From Neofusicoccum parvum (Eukaryota > Ascomycota > Dothideomycetes > Botryosphaeriales > Botryosphaeriaceae): 64,000 nt of DNA. A model generated the notes under the pieces. The model was given only the letters and a program-made list of their open reading frames with translations. It was not told where the DNA came from and ran no database searches. Every line of letters begins with the position of its first letter. Positions within the stretch are counted from its first letter, which is position 1. The position numbers and the translations under genes were made by a program. Positions 33,201-42,062 of the stretch are shown piece after piece. The stretch covers positions 1,240,001-1,304,000 of the forward strand of contig CP087217.1 in assembly GCA_020912385.1 (NCBI GenBank), written 5' to 3'.

Positions 33201-34015
33201 TTCCTGTAGGCATTCCTTATGGCGTATCCCTGGTTGATCCTCTGGGGGCAGTCCCCTCCGACTGGCTTTGGGTTGTTATTCTCTTCTGGTGAGACCCCGT
33301 TGTGGGAGCTTCGTTGCATCTGTGCGACGATTCTTTGCTCCATTTCTCGGCTAGGCTTAACGTAAACCACGTACGCTTTCTCACCTCTGTGCCTCATACG
33401 CCTTAGCGCCGCAGCGGATATTTCCCTTATTTCGACCGGGTCTTTCTGCCTCTGGCGGCTCAGGCCTTCTTGGCCCTGGCGGCTCTCGGTGGCGGGTTTC
33501 CCTGTGCTACGTTTCGTGCTTGCTAAGTGGCGCTTGCATGCTTCGTTTGGGAACGTAATCTCGTTCGTTCCCCAGCGGATATGGGGCTCGTGTGTCCTGA
33601 GCCATGGTATGCCTAGGATGATATCGTGTCCTGGCATCTTCGTGATGTCGAGGTTGATTCTTTCTCGGTGGTTGTTGATGGTGACCGTTGACTGGTCTGT
33701 TTCCATCCTAACCCATCCATCGCCGTAGTCTGCGGCTGATCCATCTACGGTTGAGAGGCGATAGGGCTCGCTCTTAGTAGCGTAGTGTAGGCCGTGCTTA
33801 ATGACGAAGGTGTGGCTGATGAGGTTTGCACTTGCTCCACTATCGATCATAGCTCTAGCTGGCTTATTGTTGATTCGTACAGGGACTACAAGTTGTCTCC
33901 ATAGATCTGGTCCGGTGAGTGATGTGCCGTTCGCTGTGCGTGATACCTGGTTGAGGGACCTAGTTCCCGGCCCCTCCTGTGGGTCCTGACATTCAGGGAG
34001 GCCGTCTAGTTTTTT
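29939..34015 (-). CDS. pol: Pol polyprotein of the chromovirus, expressed as Gag-Pol
   Basis: Frame -1 relative to gag, entered at the slippery site 34015-34009; the same frame is open further back to an ATG at 34066. Counting from that ATG (1375 residues): aspartic protease with DSGA near 75-78; reverse transcriptase about 385-560 with LCVDYRQLN, MPFGLTNAP and catalytic YLDD at 514-517; RNase H with LETDASDYAIGA near 645; integrase with its HHCC zinc site (LHEAPAHGHQG...CDLC) near 905, followed by LDFITDLPW and VSDRDRLF of the DDE core; and a C-terminal chromodomain (VEKVLDSGYINGQFRYLLQW, WEPPENC). All catalytic residues looked for are present, so the protein may be active. The extreme C-terminus is Gln/Arg-rich and is encoded opposite the antisense ORF. 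Confidence 0.93.
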   Translation of the reverse strand, partial: KKLDGLPECQDPQEGPGTRSLNQVSRTANGTSLTGPDLWRQLVVPVRINNKPARAMIDSGASANLISHTFVIKHGLHYATKSEPYRLSTVDGSAADYGDGWVRMETDQSTVTINNHRERINLDITKMPGHDIILGIPWLRTHEPHIRWGTNEITFPNEACKRHLASTKRSTGKPATESRQGQEGLSRQRQKDPVEIREISAAALRRMRHRGEKAYVVYVKPSREMEQRIVAQMQRSSHNGVSPEENNNPKPVGGDCPQRINQGYAIRNAYRKAGSLGKGISAVRHGDQDGFIRPTKKESAPIPELETVPQEFWKYPRIFQERGKGQLPEHKPWDHEIPLIPGTQPAFKPIYSLSGKELEALREYIDKNLERGYIRPSSSPAGYPILFVPKKNGKLRLCVDYRQLNDITVKNRYPLPRIDELQDKFRTAKYFTKFDLREGYYLVRMKEGEEWKTAFRTRLGHFEYTVMPFGLTNAPGTFQSLVNDTLRPYLDVFCTAYLDDIIIYSDTLEEHTKHIHQVLKALQEKDLQIAPEKCEWYTQRTEFLGFIITPGHIGMDETKLDAIRDWPVPKTVKEVQSFLGFTNFYRKFIMNYSKVTEPLTRLTRKEHGFKWEQVQQEAFDSLKRMFCEAPILGIYNPDLPITLETDASDYAIGACISQPDKQGRLHPIAYYSRKMTPPELNYDVHDKELLAIVTAFKEWRHYLEGATHQVMVYCDHKNLSYFTTTKELTRRQVRWAEELASYDMKITYRKGSENARADALSRRADHSTGKPGHQPAVLEEAADGTLTPIRALAPAIRREGNAWTQQIREAYEGDTGAEELGKQEDDPRITRDEEGTLLFLGLVYVPTKLRETLVKDLHEAPAHGHQGIEKTIERITRNFYFPGLRRTVKAVISQCDLCLRSKASRHAPYGNLQPLAAPERPWQSITLDFITDLPWSEEPLTKIKYDSILVIVDRLTKYAYYLPYLKSANAEELAYTFLRTILGNHGLPDELVSDRDRLFTSHFWQTLTRQLGSKHKLSTTAHPQTDGQTERTNQTLEQYLRCYLNYSQDNWVELLPLAQFAYNSAKASAIQESPFYANYGFEPTAYQEPIPSQSLAQKGILKADQLKALHQQLQLDLEFNRYLMSRYYDRRHQEAPKLKKGDKVYLLRKNIKTKRPNNKLDFKKIGPFEIAEKLGKLNFRLKLPKTMRIHPVFHVALLEPAPANATPLRQTEEMRPENPDADENQDWVVEKVLDSGYINGQFRYLLQWEGDWDNTWEPPENCDGCRELIDEFHRRNPERPLPPSQNTRRERNPRKRRDYTQEAETAAPDQPARNPRAAQHQNQPQETQRTGTDPQRYQLRTRHVNALAIAPPQRPQGQ
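33969..34015 (-). promoter_or_regulatory. -1 ribosomal frameshift signal between gag and pol
   Basis: In the gag frame the last codons read TCA AAA AAC TAG, so the heptamer A AAA AAC (34015-34009) has the canonical X XXY YYZ phasing. Slippage by -1 gives AAA AAA CTA GAC and enters the pol frame directly. After a 5-nt spacer, GGCCTC (34003-33998) can pair with GGGGCC (33974-33969), enclosing a smaller CTGA/TCAG hairpin. Spacing and geometry match known stimulatory structures. Seen in sequence; activity is inferred. Confidence 0.8.
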
Positions 34016-35517
34016 GACTGCTGGGAGTCTTGAGCTGGGTACTCGCCTTCTGGGACTTGGATCCATTCAGTACGCGTGCCATCTTGGTGGGAGCGCCGTT
34101 CGTAGGGCTTGTTATCCCGGATTTCCCATTCGACCATGTAACAGTCTTTGATGTCGATGCCTGGGATCCATATTCCTTTGGCTGGGTTGCCATTTTCGGC
34201 GGGGAGCTTCCACGTGAGGCCTCGGTTGCTGGCTTGGCTAAGCATCGTATCGAGGAGCTCTTCTTCCTGTAGGGGCTCCTTCTGTTCCTCGGTTCCTAGA
34301 TTTTCCTCTGGTTCCGGGGTGCTGTCGTATATTTCCCCTGTATCGCTGTTGACCAGTTCCTCGTCCTTTGGGAAGTCGTCGATAAAGTCATCGATCTCTA
34401 TTACTTCCTCATTTCGGGTTGCTGGCGCGATTTGCCGCTTCCTAGGCTTCTTTGGGTACCACCCTGTGGCGTCTTTATCGCTTTGGTGGGTTCGACAGTT
34501 GTCGTTGTAGCACGCTGTCCAGCTTAGGGAGTCGTGGTTGTTCAGCTGTCGTGCTGTTACCGCAGTTTCTCGGTTTACCGCGGAGGAGTTCTTCTCCTTT
34601 CGGTTACGCGGGTTTTGCGGGCAGTTGTGGCCGTATTTCCAGTCTTTACCGCAGTGGATGCAGAGCTTATCCTTGAAGCGCTGCTTCTGTTCTTCTGTCC
34701 ACTCTGGGCGTGGGCCTCGGCTTTTATTGTTCCTGTCCTTGCCTCGGCGTGGGTTCTGGTTGTTTCCTCGGTTGACGTTATCAATTTCCATGGCGTCTCC
34801 TCCTTCCTGCGTATGTCTTGGGCGTGCTGGCCGCGTTGTGTTGGCTGGGTAGTGCTCGGAGCGTCTTTCCCAGAAGCGGTCGTCGAGTCGCCTAGCGAGT
34901 TCGATCATGTCGTCGAGTTTTTCAGGGTAGGAATGGAAGGCCATGGCGTCTTTGATATTGGGCTTGAGTCCCTTGTAGAAGTGGTCCCTTTGTGCTTGAT
35001 CTGACCATCCTTCAAGGAAGGCGGCTGCCTGCCTAAAGTTGGAGGTATAGTCGGCCACTGACCCCTTCTGTTGGATTCCCATGATCTTCTGGGTTGCTTG
35101 TCGGACTTCATCGACGTCGTTGAATGCCCGTTTTAACTGAGCCACGAATTTGCCGTAGTCGTTAAACATATCCTTAGTAGTCTGGGACTGTGCCGTCTTG
35201 GGTTTGTGGAGATGTTCGTTGAGATAGGGTTCGAACCATCGTTCTGCCGTTCCGCGTAGGTAGGTTGAGGCGAAGAGGACCTTGTCTTCTTCATACTCGA
35301 ATTGGTCGCTATAGATCCTGATATACCGTTCGAGCTGGGATACGAAGCCTTGTAGCTTCTGACGGTTCCCGTCGAAGGTATCGGGGTTTCTGATTTTGAC
35401 CTTGCGTGCCCTTGGTGTTGCCTGTTCTTCTTGGAGCTCCTGGAGCTGTTCGAGGCGGCCTTCGAGAGCCTTGATCGTGGCGACGAGATGCTCCATTGTT
35501 GGCTGTGGGGCTGTCAT
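34006..35517 (-). CDS. gag: Gag protein of the chromovirus
   Basis: 503 residues from the ATG at 35517; the frame is open to a TTG further upstream, but this is the first ATG, 127 nt inside the 5' LTR. An N-terminal coiled coil (TMEHLVATIKALEGRLEQLQ) leads into a retrotransposon capsid region (NPDTFDGNRQKLQGFVSQLE, AERWFEPYL, DYTSNFRQAA, GLKPNIKDAM). A single zinc knuckle of the C-x2-C-x7-H-x-C kind follows (CIHCGKDWKYGHNC), a spacing also seen in other chromoviruses. The C-terminal third is acidic. The stop TAG at 34008-34006 follows directly on the frameshift heptamer. Confidence 0.93.
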   Translation of the reverse strand: MTAPQPTMEHLVATIKALEGRLEQLQELQEEQATPRARKVKIRNPDTFDGNRQKLQGFVSQLERYIRIYSDQFEYEEDKVLFASTYLRGTAERWFEPYLNEHLHKPKTAQSQTTKDMFNDYGKFVAQLKRAFNDVDEVRQATQKIMGIQQKGSVADYTSNFRQAAAFLEGWSDQAQRDHFYKGLKPNIKDAMAFHSYPEKLDDMIELARRLDDRFWERRSEHYPANTTRPARPRHTQEGGDAMEIDNVNRGNNQNPRRGKDRNNKSRGPRPEWTEEQKQRFKDKLCIHCGKDWKYGHNCPQNPRNRKEKNSSAVNRETAVTARQLNNHDSLSWTACYNDNCRTHQSDKDATGWYPKKPRKRQIAPATRNEEVIEIDDFIDDFPKDEELVNSDTGEIYDSTPEPEENLGTEEQKEPLQEEELLDTMLSQASNRGLTWKLPAENGNPAKGIWIPGIDIKDCYMVEWEIRDNKPYERRSHQDGTRTEWIQVPEGEYPAQDSQQSKN

Positions 35518-35633
35518 GTTGTCGTCCTGCTTGTCAGTTCGCTTTTGCAGGGATATACTTCTCTTTCCTTCTCGGCGGACCTTCTTGGCGGAACTTGAGC
35601 GCCAAGACGGTCTGTCCTTCTCTTGCAAGGAGG

Positions 35634-35643
35634 GTGGTCAAAG
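35634..35643 (-). other. Candidate primer binding site, possibly self-primed
   Basis: On the element strand CTTTGACCAC lies directly inside the 5' LTR. It lacks the TGG expected for a tRNA 3' CCA primer. Eight bases (TTGACCAC) are exactly complementary to GTGGTCAA in the LTR (35836-35829), about 32 nt beyond the TATA-like box, close to the probable RNA 5' end. Tf1/sushi-type elements prime from their own RNA 5' end in this way. Confidence 0.45.
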
Positions 35644-36089
35644 TGTAACGGAGTGCCTTCTACTACACGACTTCGGAGTCGTCGGGTAGGAGTTGGGTAA
35701 CCGAAGGGTTTACCTTGAGGACAAGAGTGGGTAAGGATAAGCGAGAAGAGAAGTGGGATGTTCACGTGCGGACTGGAATGCACGCGATAAGACTCGTTAC
35801 CAGCAATGAGTGAGATTGCTACTTTGAGTTGACCACAAAGGGTCAAGTATCTAGCTAAGTGAGTGTGCTTATATACTGTAGGAAAGCTATGACAATCTGG
35901 ATGTCCCTCATGGATATGAGGGTTGGATGGCCCTCATGGATTTGAGGGTTGGATCTGTTCTGATCCAATGTGGGTCCTTGTGGAGCCGCACGTGGTGTAG
36001 CACGTGATGTCTTCCTTGGCGTTTGTTCTTGCGCCCGTTGTCCGCGCTTCCCGTCTTCCCTCATCTTAGTCGGACTGGGGTTCGTAACA
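35644..36089 (-). repeat. Chromovirus LTR (5' copy, promoter copy)
   Basis: 446 bp, with no difference seen from 28890-29335. The TATA-like box on the element strand is at 35875-35868. Drives the gag-pol RNA if the element is active. Confidence 0.95.
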
Positions 36090-38036
36090 ATCGGCTTAGA
36101 GAGAGAAATAGGTATAATTCCTAGCTCTTCTATTATCTAGTACGCGAGGTTTTTACTTATAGTAGTATATATAAGGGCCCTAGTATCTACTATTACATCC
36201 ACCTATATTTCCTTTCCTTGACTAGATAGTGTATAGTGTGCAATAATAGGTTCTAGGTTGGGGTACTAAAGGGAAGTAATCTATACTTTAGTAAATAAAA
36301 CCTTTTCCTTACTCCTAGGCGCGTCTTTACTAGGAGTTACTCTTTTTCTAAGTCTTTAGCTAATCTAGAGTCCGGCTTAGTATTAGCGATAGTAACCGCC
36401 TTAGTAGAGTAGATGTTAGCTATATATCCCTTCTAATAATAGTGGAAGTAGCGGCCTTTTTTACGGTAAGAATCCCGCCTCTTAGCTATTAGTGACTTCT
36501 TCTATTCCTACCTAGAGGTGGTACGCTCTACTATTAGCTTAGTATTCTTTAAGAGCTTATTAGCGCGCTTTTTCTTCTTCTCTACCGCCTTAATATCGTT
36601 CTAGAGTTCCCTGTCTAGCGTACGGGTACGAGCCGTAAGGTCCTAGAAGCTAGAGTTTAGGGAGTTCTTAATAGGCGCTAGTCTATAACGAAGTCCTTCT
36701 AAGAGGCGAGTCTATATCTCCTTGAACTACTAGTCCCTAGGAAGTTTAGATTCTGTAGCGAGAGCGATAAACTTGGCGTAGAAGGAGTTAAAGGGCGTAG
36801 TATTCTAATAGAAGCGGTAGAACTCCTAACGCTTATTCTAGATAAAGTAAGGGTTATTAAATATAGATATAAGGAGTATAAAGGCTTCCTCTACCGTCTA
36901 GAATACGGTAGGTCTATTATAAACGTTGGGCCGGATGGTGTCCGAGGTAGTTCTAGTAGTGTGTAAGAAGATATAAGAGATCTTAGCCTATTTAGTCTTA
37001 TAGTAGTCTACGTTAACCTCTAGCTTATTATATATCTCCGCCTTCTAATACCTAAAGGAAGGCTCCTTCTCGGGTTCTCTAGTAAACTATAGAGGATTAG
37101 ATAGCTTCGTGGAACGTCCTCCCTGATACTGAAATATTAGGGAGTGGATTAGGGTTTCTATAGTTAGCTAACTATTAGAAACGGAGCTTAGCTCGGACTG
37201 GTTTCTAGGGGATTAATGTCCTACGGTGGGCCGGTAGCTAAAAGTAACGTTTAGCTTTCTAAGGCCCTTATTCTACCGTCTAGCGCGCTCTAGTTTAGCC
37301 TTAAGAATACCTTACTCTATAGTAAGCTCCTTATTCTCCTAGTAGATCTATACGCTTCCTTCTTTAAGGTTCTTAAAGTTCCTAAGAAGCTTATTAAATT
37401 TAATAGTAGTCTTTATCTTCTTTCCTTACTCTTACTAAATATACTAGAGGAGGTCTCCTATAAGATACTTAACCTTACCTATATTCTAGAAGAGGACTTC
37501 CATCTCTTCCTTATTCTTTAAGATACTAAACAAGGAGATCTTCTCGTGTTAGAAGGGGTTTATAGTAAAATCCTAAATCTTACCTCCGCCTAGGTGGTTG
37601 TAGGATGTATACTAGAAGAGTATATTATCTAAGGTTATAGGGAGTGGCTATTTAATTACCTTAGGAGTGTCTTACTTCTTTTTCTTTTTCTTTCCCTTAG
37701 GTTTCTTAGTACGTCTGGCGCCGCGAGCGCTCGATCTAGGAGCCGATATAGTAGTAGGTCTAACGTTCGTTTACTAGGGTAAGCCTGCTGGAAGCTGAAT
37801 AAAGAAGGGGTTAGTAAGAAGTAATAAGAAGTAATAAGAAGTAACTAGGGCGAGCTGGCTAGTTAGATAGGTGTTTAATAGAGTAGTAATACTTACTCGG
37901 TAGTTAGAGAGCGGGTTATCTAATTAGTAAGTAAGTAGGATAAGTAAAAGGGTGGCTTTATCTTCTTAGAAATTAGGGTAAGCTAGCTGATAGTTGAGTA
38001 AGAGTAAGCTAAAGTGGTTAGGTAAGCTTAGAAAAG

Positions 38037-38331
38037 TATTATAACTTAAGAAGAATAAGTTAGATTCTTAAAATTAACTAAAGTTTCTAAGCTAGAGAAA
38101 AGAAAGAGAAAAGAAAAAGAATAGAGAAAGAAGAAGGGAACTTATATATCTAGCCTAGGTACTAGTTAGAAGTTAAATAGCCAGTCCTAGACTTCTCTTT
38201 CCCGTATATTCCCGCTAAGTGTTTACTCTTAGTAAACCCTATGTCTTAGATATATTGTCTTAGATAAGTACTTTAGCCTAATTAGGCTTAGTTTCCTAGA
38301 GAATAAGATGTTAACGGTCTGAATTATTATA
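38037..38331 (-). repeat. LTR of the RIPed gypsy element (5' copy)
   Basis: Full-length partner of 24981-25275, slightly less mutated. Followed by the target duplication CTAGA at 38332-38336. Confidence 0.85.
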
Positions 38332-38667
38332 CTAGATACTTTATAAAGCTTAAACTATAGACTACTATACTCTACTAATAATAAAGAAAGAAGTCTATAT
38401 AGCTATAAAATAATTTTTAAAACTAGAACTACTAGGCTAATTTAGCCTAGTAAAGAAAATAGACTAGGAAAACTAAGAGAACTAGAAGAATCTAATAGAC
38501 TAAGAAGACTAGAATAGAATAAAAAAGCTAGAAATTAATACCTAGAATAATTATAGAACTACTATAGTAGCTACTACTAGTAAGTAGAAAAATAAGAAAA
38601 GAAAAAATAATATACTTAATATAAAGAGAGAAGAGATTTTCTATCTAGAAAAGATTTTCCCTCTTAT
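38332..38667 (+). mobile_element. RIPed LINE 3' segment, right half
   Basis: Continuation of 24531-24980 after the gypsy insertion; matches about 49915-50235. It ends at TTTTCCCTCTTATA and abuts, tail to tail, the minus-strand LINE end that begins at 38665. Confidence 0.65.
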
Positions 38668-39026
38668 AGATAGATAAATTTATTTTTCTTCCCGATATAG
38701 CTCCCTTTCGGGTCTATGCGGGGTAGGCTATCTGCGATATTTTATATAAGAGGGAAAACCTAGTCTTCTAGGTGAAAAACCCCTCCTTTCTTCTTAGGTT
38801 AGTTGCTCTTCTTATTCCGTTTTTCCTGCTTACCGGTAGAAGCTACTATAGCAGCCTTATATTAGCTAGGTATTAACCTTAGCTCTCTCTTTCTCCTATG
38901 TCCTAGTGCTAGTCCTCCTAGTTAAGATCCTAGTTCTCCTAGTAGTTCTCCTAATAGACCTCCTTAGCCTCCTGGTCTATCTCTCTTGCCAGACTAAATT
39001 GGTTTAGCAGCCCTAGGTGTAGAAAC
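38668..39026 (-). mobile_element. LINE 3' end, minus strand
   Basis: Starts with a GATA/AAATTTATTT-type tail and the shared block CCCGATATAGCTCCCTTTCG...GGCTATCTG found at every LINE 3' end here (50330, 54225, 57593). Interrupted at 39027 by the 181-bp-LTR gypsy element. Confidence 0.65.
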
Positions 39027-42000
39027 TGTTAGAGTCTAAAGCCTTAGGAGAAGCCTTAGAGGATTATTAGTAGTTACGTAATACTAAGCCCTTTTTATAT
39101 TTAAGTTCTCTTCTTTATTCTTCTTCTTCTTCTTCTCTTTAAGTCTTAGCTTAATGTACATAGCGTAATAAACCTTTTAGTGATCATCCTAAGGTTAAGC
39201 TCTAACAATAGCTAAGACTTCTAACCCACTGGACTTATTAGAACTGGATTATTAGCACAGTCTCGCACTGGAATCACTAGAATTACTGGAATTACTGGAA
39301 TCACTGGAATCACTGGAATCACTGGAATCACTAGAATTACTGGAACTACTGGAATCACTAGAAGCAACACGAAGCGAGGGATTCTTAGAATAGTTAACCC
39401 ACAGTATAAGGAGGAGCAACGGGCTCAAGAATCCCAAGAAATAAAGTAGATACTATAGCAAATAATGGCTCAGATAAGCGCACTAAATAGTAAGGTAGAA
39501 CAGCTGGAAAAAGGGTAACAGACGTCCTAAACTAGAACTATAATTTCTAAGCAACAACCGACCGAGCCTCCCTAAGCATAGGCCATAGTCTAGCTCTAAG
39601 AACACGCGTCTTCCTCTCAGAATAACAAGCCTACTAAGAACCTTAGCCCCCTCGCTAAGTTCTCAGGCAATAGGGATAAACTCGAACCCTAGATCTCTCA
39701 GGCCTTAGCAAAGCTCTCCGTAGATTACAATAACTATAACGAGGCAACCAAGTTCTTCATACTCTATAATCGACTCAGAGGCGAGGTAGCGCGTTAGCTA
39801 TAGTCCTAGATATAAGCCACCACTAACACAAGTAATATAACTGCTCAGTGCCTACTAGACCAACTACGCCTATCATTTAGCGACCCCTATGTATAAGAAA
39901 AGGCCCAGCGTAAGCTGTATAAGCTACGCTAAACCAATAAGCCTTTCATAGAACACTTTACCGAGTTTCGCAAACTGGTACTAGAGGCAGGAGGCACCCA
40001 CTAGCTAGATGAGATCCTGAAAGCTTACTTAGAAGCAGGACTTAGTTAAGAGCTTTAGTACAGCATGATTAGCCTTAGAAGTACAAGCCAGTCCTTTAAG
40101 GACTACTGTACTAAGCTGAAACGCGTTAGTGATTAACTAGAGGCATTTCATATGCGTAATAATAGCAAGAAAGCCCAATAGGGCTGGTAGGAAGGGTAGT
40201 AGCGTGGTTAGAATAAGGTTGGCTCGGCAGGGTCTACTAGCAGGTAGCCAGGGTCCAAGCAGCTAAAAACAACGACGCCCTAACACGACAACATGGACTG
40301 GGAACCTACTAGGCCAGCTAAGGTAGCCCAAGGGCGCCGTATTAAGTGGGTGAATAATTAAGAGATGCAGAAACGAAAGGAGGAATACCGTTACCTATAC
40401 TACGGCGACTTAACGCATCTAATTACCTAATACCTCTAGCTACCACTAAGGAGACCTATACGCTTTACAAGGCCTGCTTAGCAGGAGGGACACGTGGGAC
40501 CGCAACTAGAAGATATAGAGGATAATAAGACCTCCTTCTAGCAGTCGGAAAACTAAAAGCTCCTATTAGAAATCGTAGGTAGGAGCTAACAGTAGAGGAA
40601 AAGCAGGAAGCATAGGATGAATAGCGTAAACAGTAACCTAAATTAGAATAGGATTCACTTCTTACTTCAGTTATAATCAATAAAGAGACTTTTAGAAAAG
40701 CTCTTACTAATACTAGTTATGAATTCTACGCTGTAATGAGCTATAAATTCGCTGAACGCTATAACCTCCCGCGTATTAAAATCTTACCAAGGACACTGGA
40801 TGGACTGATACCAACTAGGTAGAAGATTAATGAAGTTACCTAGGCTGAAGTCGATATTAGGGGTTATTATTAAAAGCGTATATTCTTCTATATCGTCCTA
40901 AAACTCTCTGGATACGATCTTATACTAGGGAGCCCCTAGATAGTGTAAGAAAAAGTAGTACTTAACTAGAGCGAACGAACTATCACCTTTAAGAATACTA
41001 GATTAACTGTAAAGCAAGACACTAATCTCCCTAAGTCTTAAGGTAAGCTAATTAGAGCTACTACCTTTTACCACCTTATAAGGCTTAGAAAAAAGAAAGG
41101 ATATTAGATCTTTACAGCCAGCCTCGCGGATATTAACAAGGCCTTACAGGAGAAGCCCCTTATAGATTTCTGAAGCCAGTTACCTAGCTGGGTAGACCCT
41201 AAACGGATCAGTCTATTTAATAAGAAAGAGGCGGAAAAACTCCTACCGTACCGACCTAGAATTAACTATTAAATTAAACTGGAAAAGGATACCAACGGCA
41301 AGATACCTGATGCCCTATAGGGACCTTTATATAATATATCTCGTGATGAGCTTCTTGTACTAAGGAAGACTCTTAACGAGCTACTAGATAAAGGCTTTAT
41401 CCGTATAAGTAACTTGCTAGCAGCAACACCTGTCCTCTTTATAAAGAAACCTAGAGGAGGCCTTTATTTCTACTATGACTACCGGGCTCTTAATCGGATT
41501 ATAAGAAAGGACCGCTATCCCCTACTACTGATCTAGGAGATACTTAATCGAATTAGTAAGGCTAAGTGGTTTACGAAGCTCGACGTGAGTGCTGCCTTCC
41601 ACCAGATATAAATTACGGAAGGAAGCGAGTGGTTAACGGCATTCCGAACACGCTTTAGGCTCTTTAAATGGCTGGTAATACTATTTAGACTAGTAAACGC
41701 GCCAAGTACCTTTCAACGGTATATTAACTAGACCCTAAAGGACTTCCTAGACGACTTTATCTCAGCTTACGTTGACGACATCCTAATCTTTACGGATGGA
41801 TCGCGCCGGGAGCACCGCGAGAAGGTAAATAAGGTACTAGAGAAGCTAGACACTATAGGCCTACAACTTAACCTAAAGAAATACGAATTTAAAGTCCAGT
41901 CTACTAAGTATCTTAGATACATCATCGAGGCCGGACAAGGCATCCGTATGGATCTAGAGAAGGTTAGAGTAATTCAAGAATAGAAAGCCCTAACGACTAT

Positions 42001-42062
42001 AAAGGGGGTACTTAGGTTCCTCAGCTTTACTAATTTTTACCGAAGGTTTATTTACTATTCTT
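39027..42062 (+). mobile_element. Truncated RIPed Ty3/gypsy element with 181-bp LTR
   Basis: The 5' LTR is 39027-39207 with ends TGTTAGAG...CTCTAACA. Gag-like sequence follows (SPLAKFSGNRDKLEP, FSDPYV, FIEHFTEFRKLVLEAGG), then protease-like (GYDLILGSP) and reverse transcriptase sequence (LDVSAAFHQI, AYVDDILIF near 41764) up to FLSFTNFYRRFIYYS at about 42060. Gln and Trp codons have become TAG throughout. RNase H, integrase and the 3' LTR are absent, and the sequence joins LINE DNA directly. Dead. Confidence 0.82.
39252..39366. repeat. 9-bp minisatellite in the gag leader
   Basis: About twelve copies of a 9-bp unit close to ACTGGAATC, some changed to ACTAGAATT by C-to-T and G-to-A transitions. 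It lies between the LTR and gag of the truncated gypsy element. Confidence 0.7.

Larger units (their letters stand above)
28890..36089 (-). mobile_element. Young full-length Ty3/gypsy chromovirus
   Basis: 7200 bp with identical 446-bp LTRs at both ends, TG...CA termini and a perfect 5-bp target duplication ATCGG (28885-28889 and 36090-36094). It lies inside the RIPed gypsy element and reads right to left. Order: LTR, leader, gag, pol (protease, reverse transcriptase, RNase H, integrase, chromodomain), polypurine tract, LTR, plus an antisense ORF over the pol 3' end. Base composition is normal and both main frames are open, in sharp contrast to the flanking DNA. Identical LTRs indicate a recent insertion. 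Confidence 0.95.
24981..38331 (-). mobile_element. RIP-degraded Ty3/gypsy element, split by a younger one
   Basis: Bounded by two 295-bp LTRs (24981-25275 and 38037-38331) and flanked by the duplication CTAGA (24976-24980, 38332-38336). Without the nested 7205 bp it is 6146 bp. On the minus strand a purine tract precedes the left LTR (about 25276-25292), so the element reads right to left. Remnants of reverse transcriptase are legible near 27710-27760 (FYLVFIDDILVY with adjacent stops), integrase-like sequence lies further left, and gag-like sequence lies at about 36100-38000. No frame is open, and stops are mostly TAG/TAA from CAG and TGG. Not functional. Confidence 0.85.

Noticed and set aside
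34006..34066. The ATG at 34066 as an independent pol start
   Set aside because: Possible, but the gag frame ends in a perfectly phased slippery heptamer leading into pol, so Gag-Pol fusion by frameshifting is the simpler reading.
39252..39437. Minus-strand frame encoding a Ser/Asp-repeat peptide
   Set aside because: Translation of the 9-bp minisatellite in a dead gypsy element.
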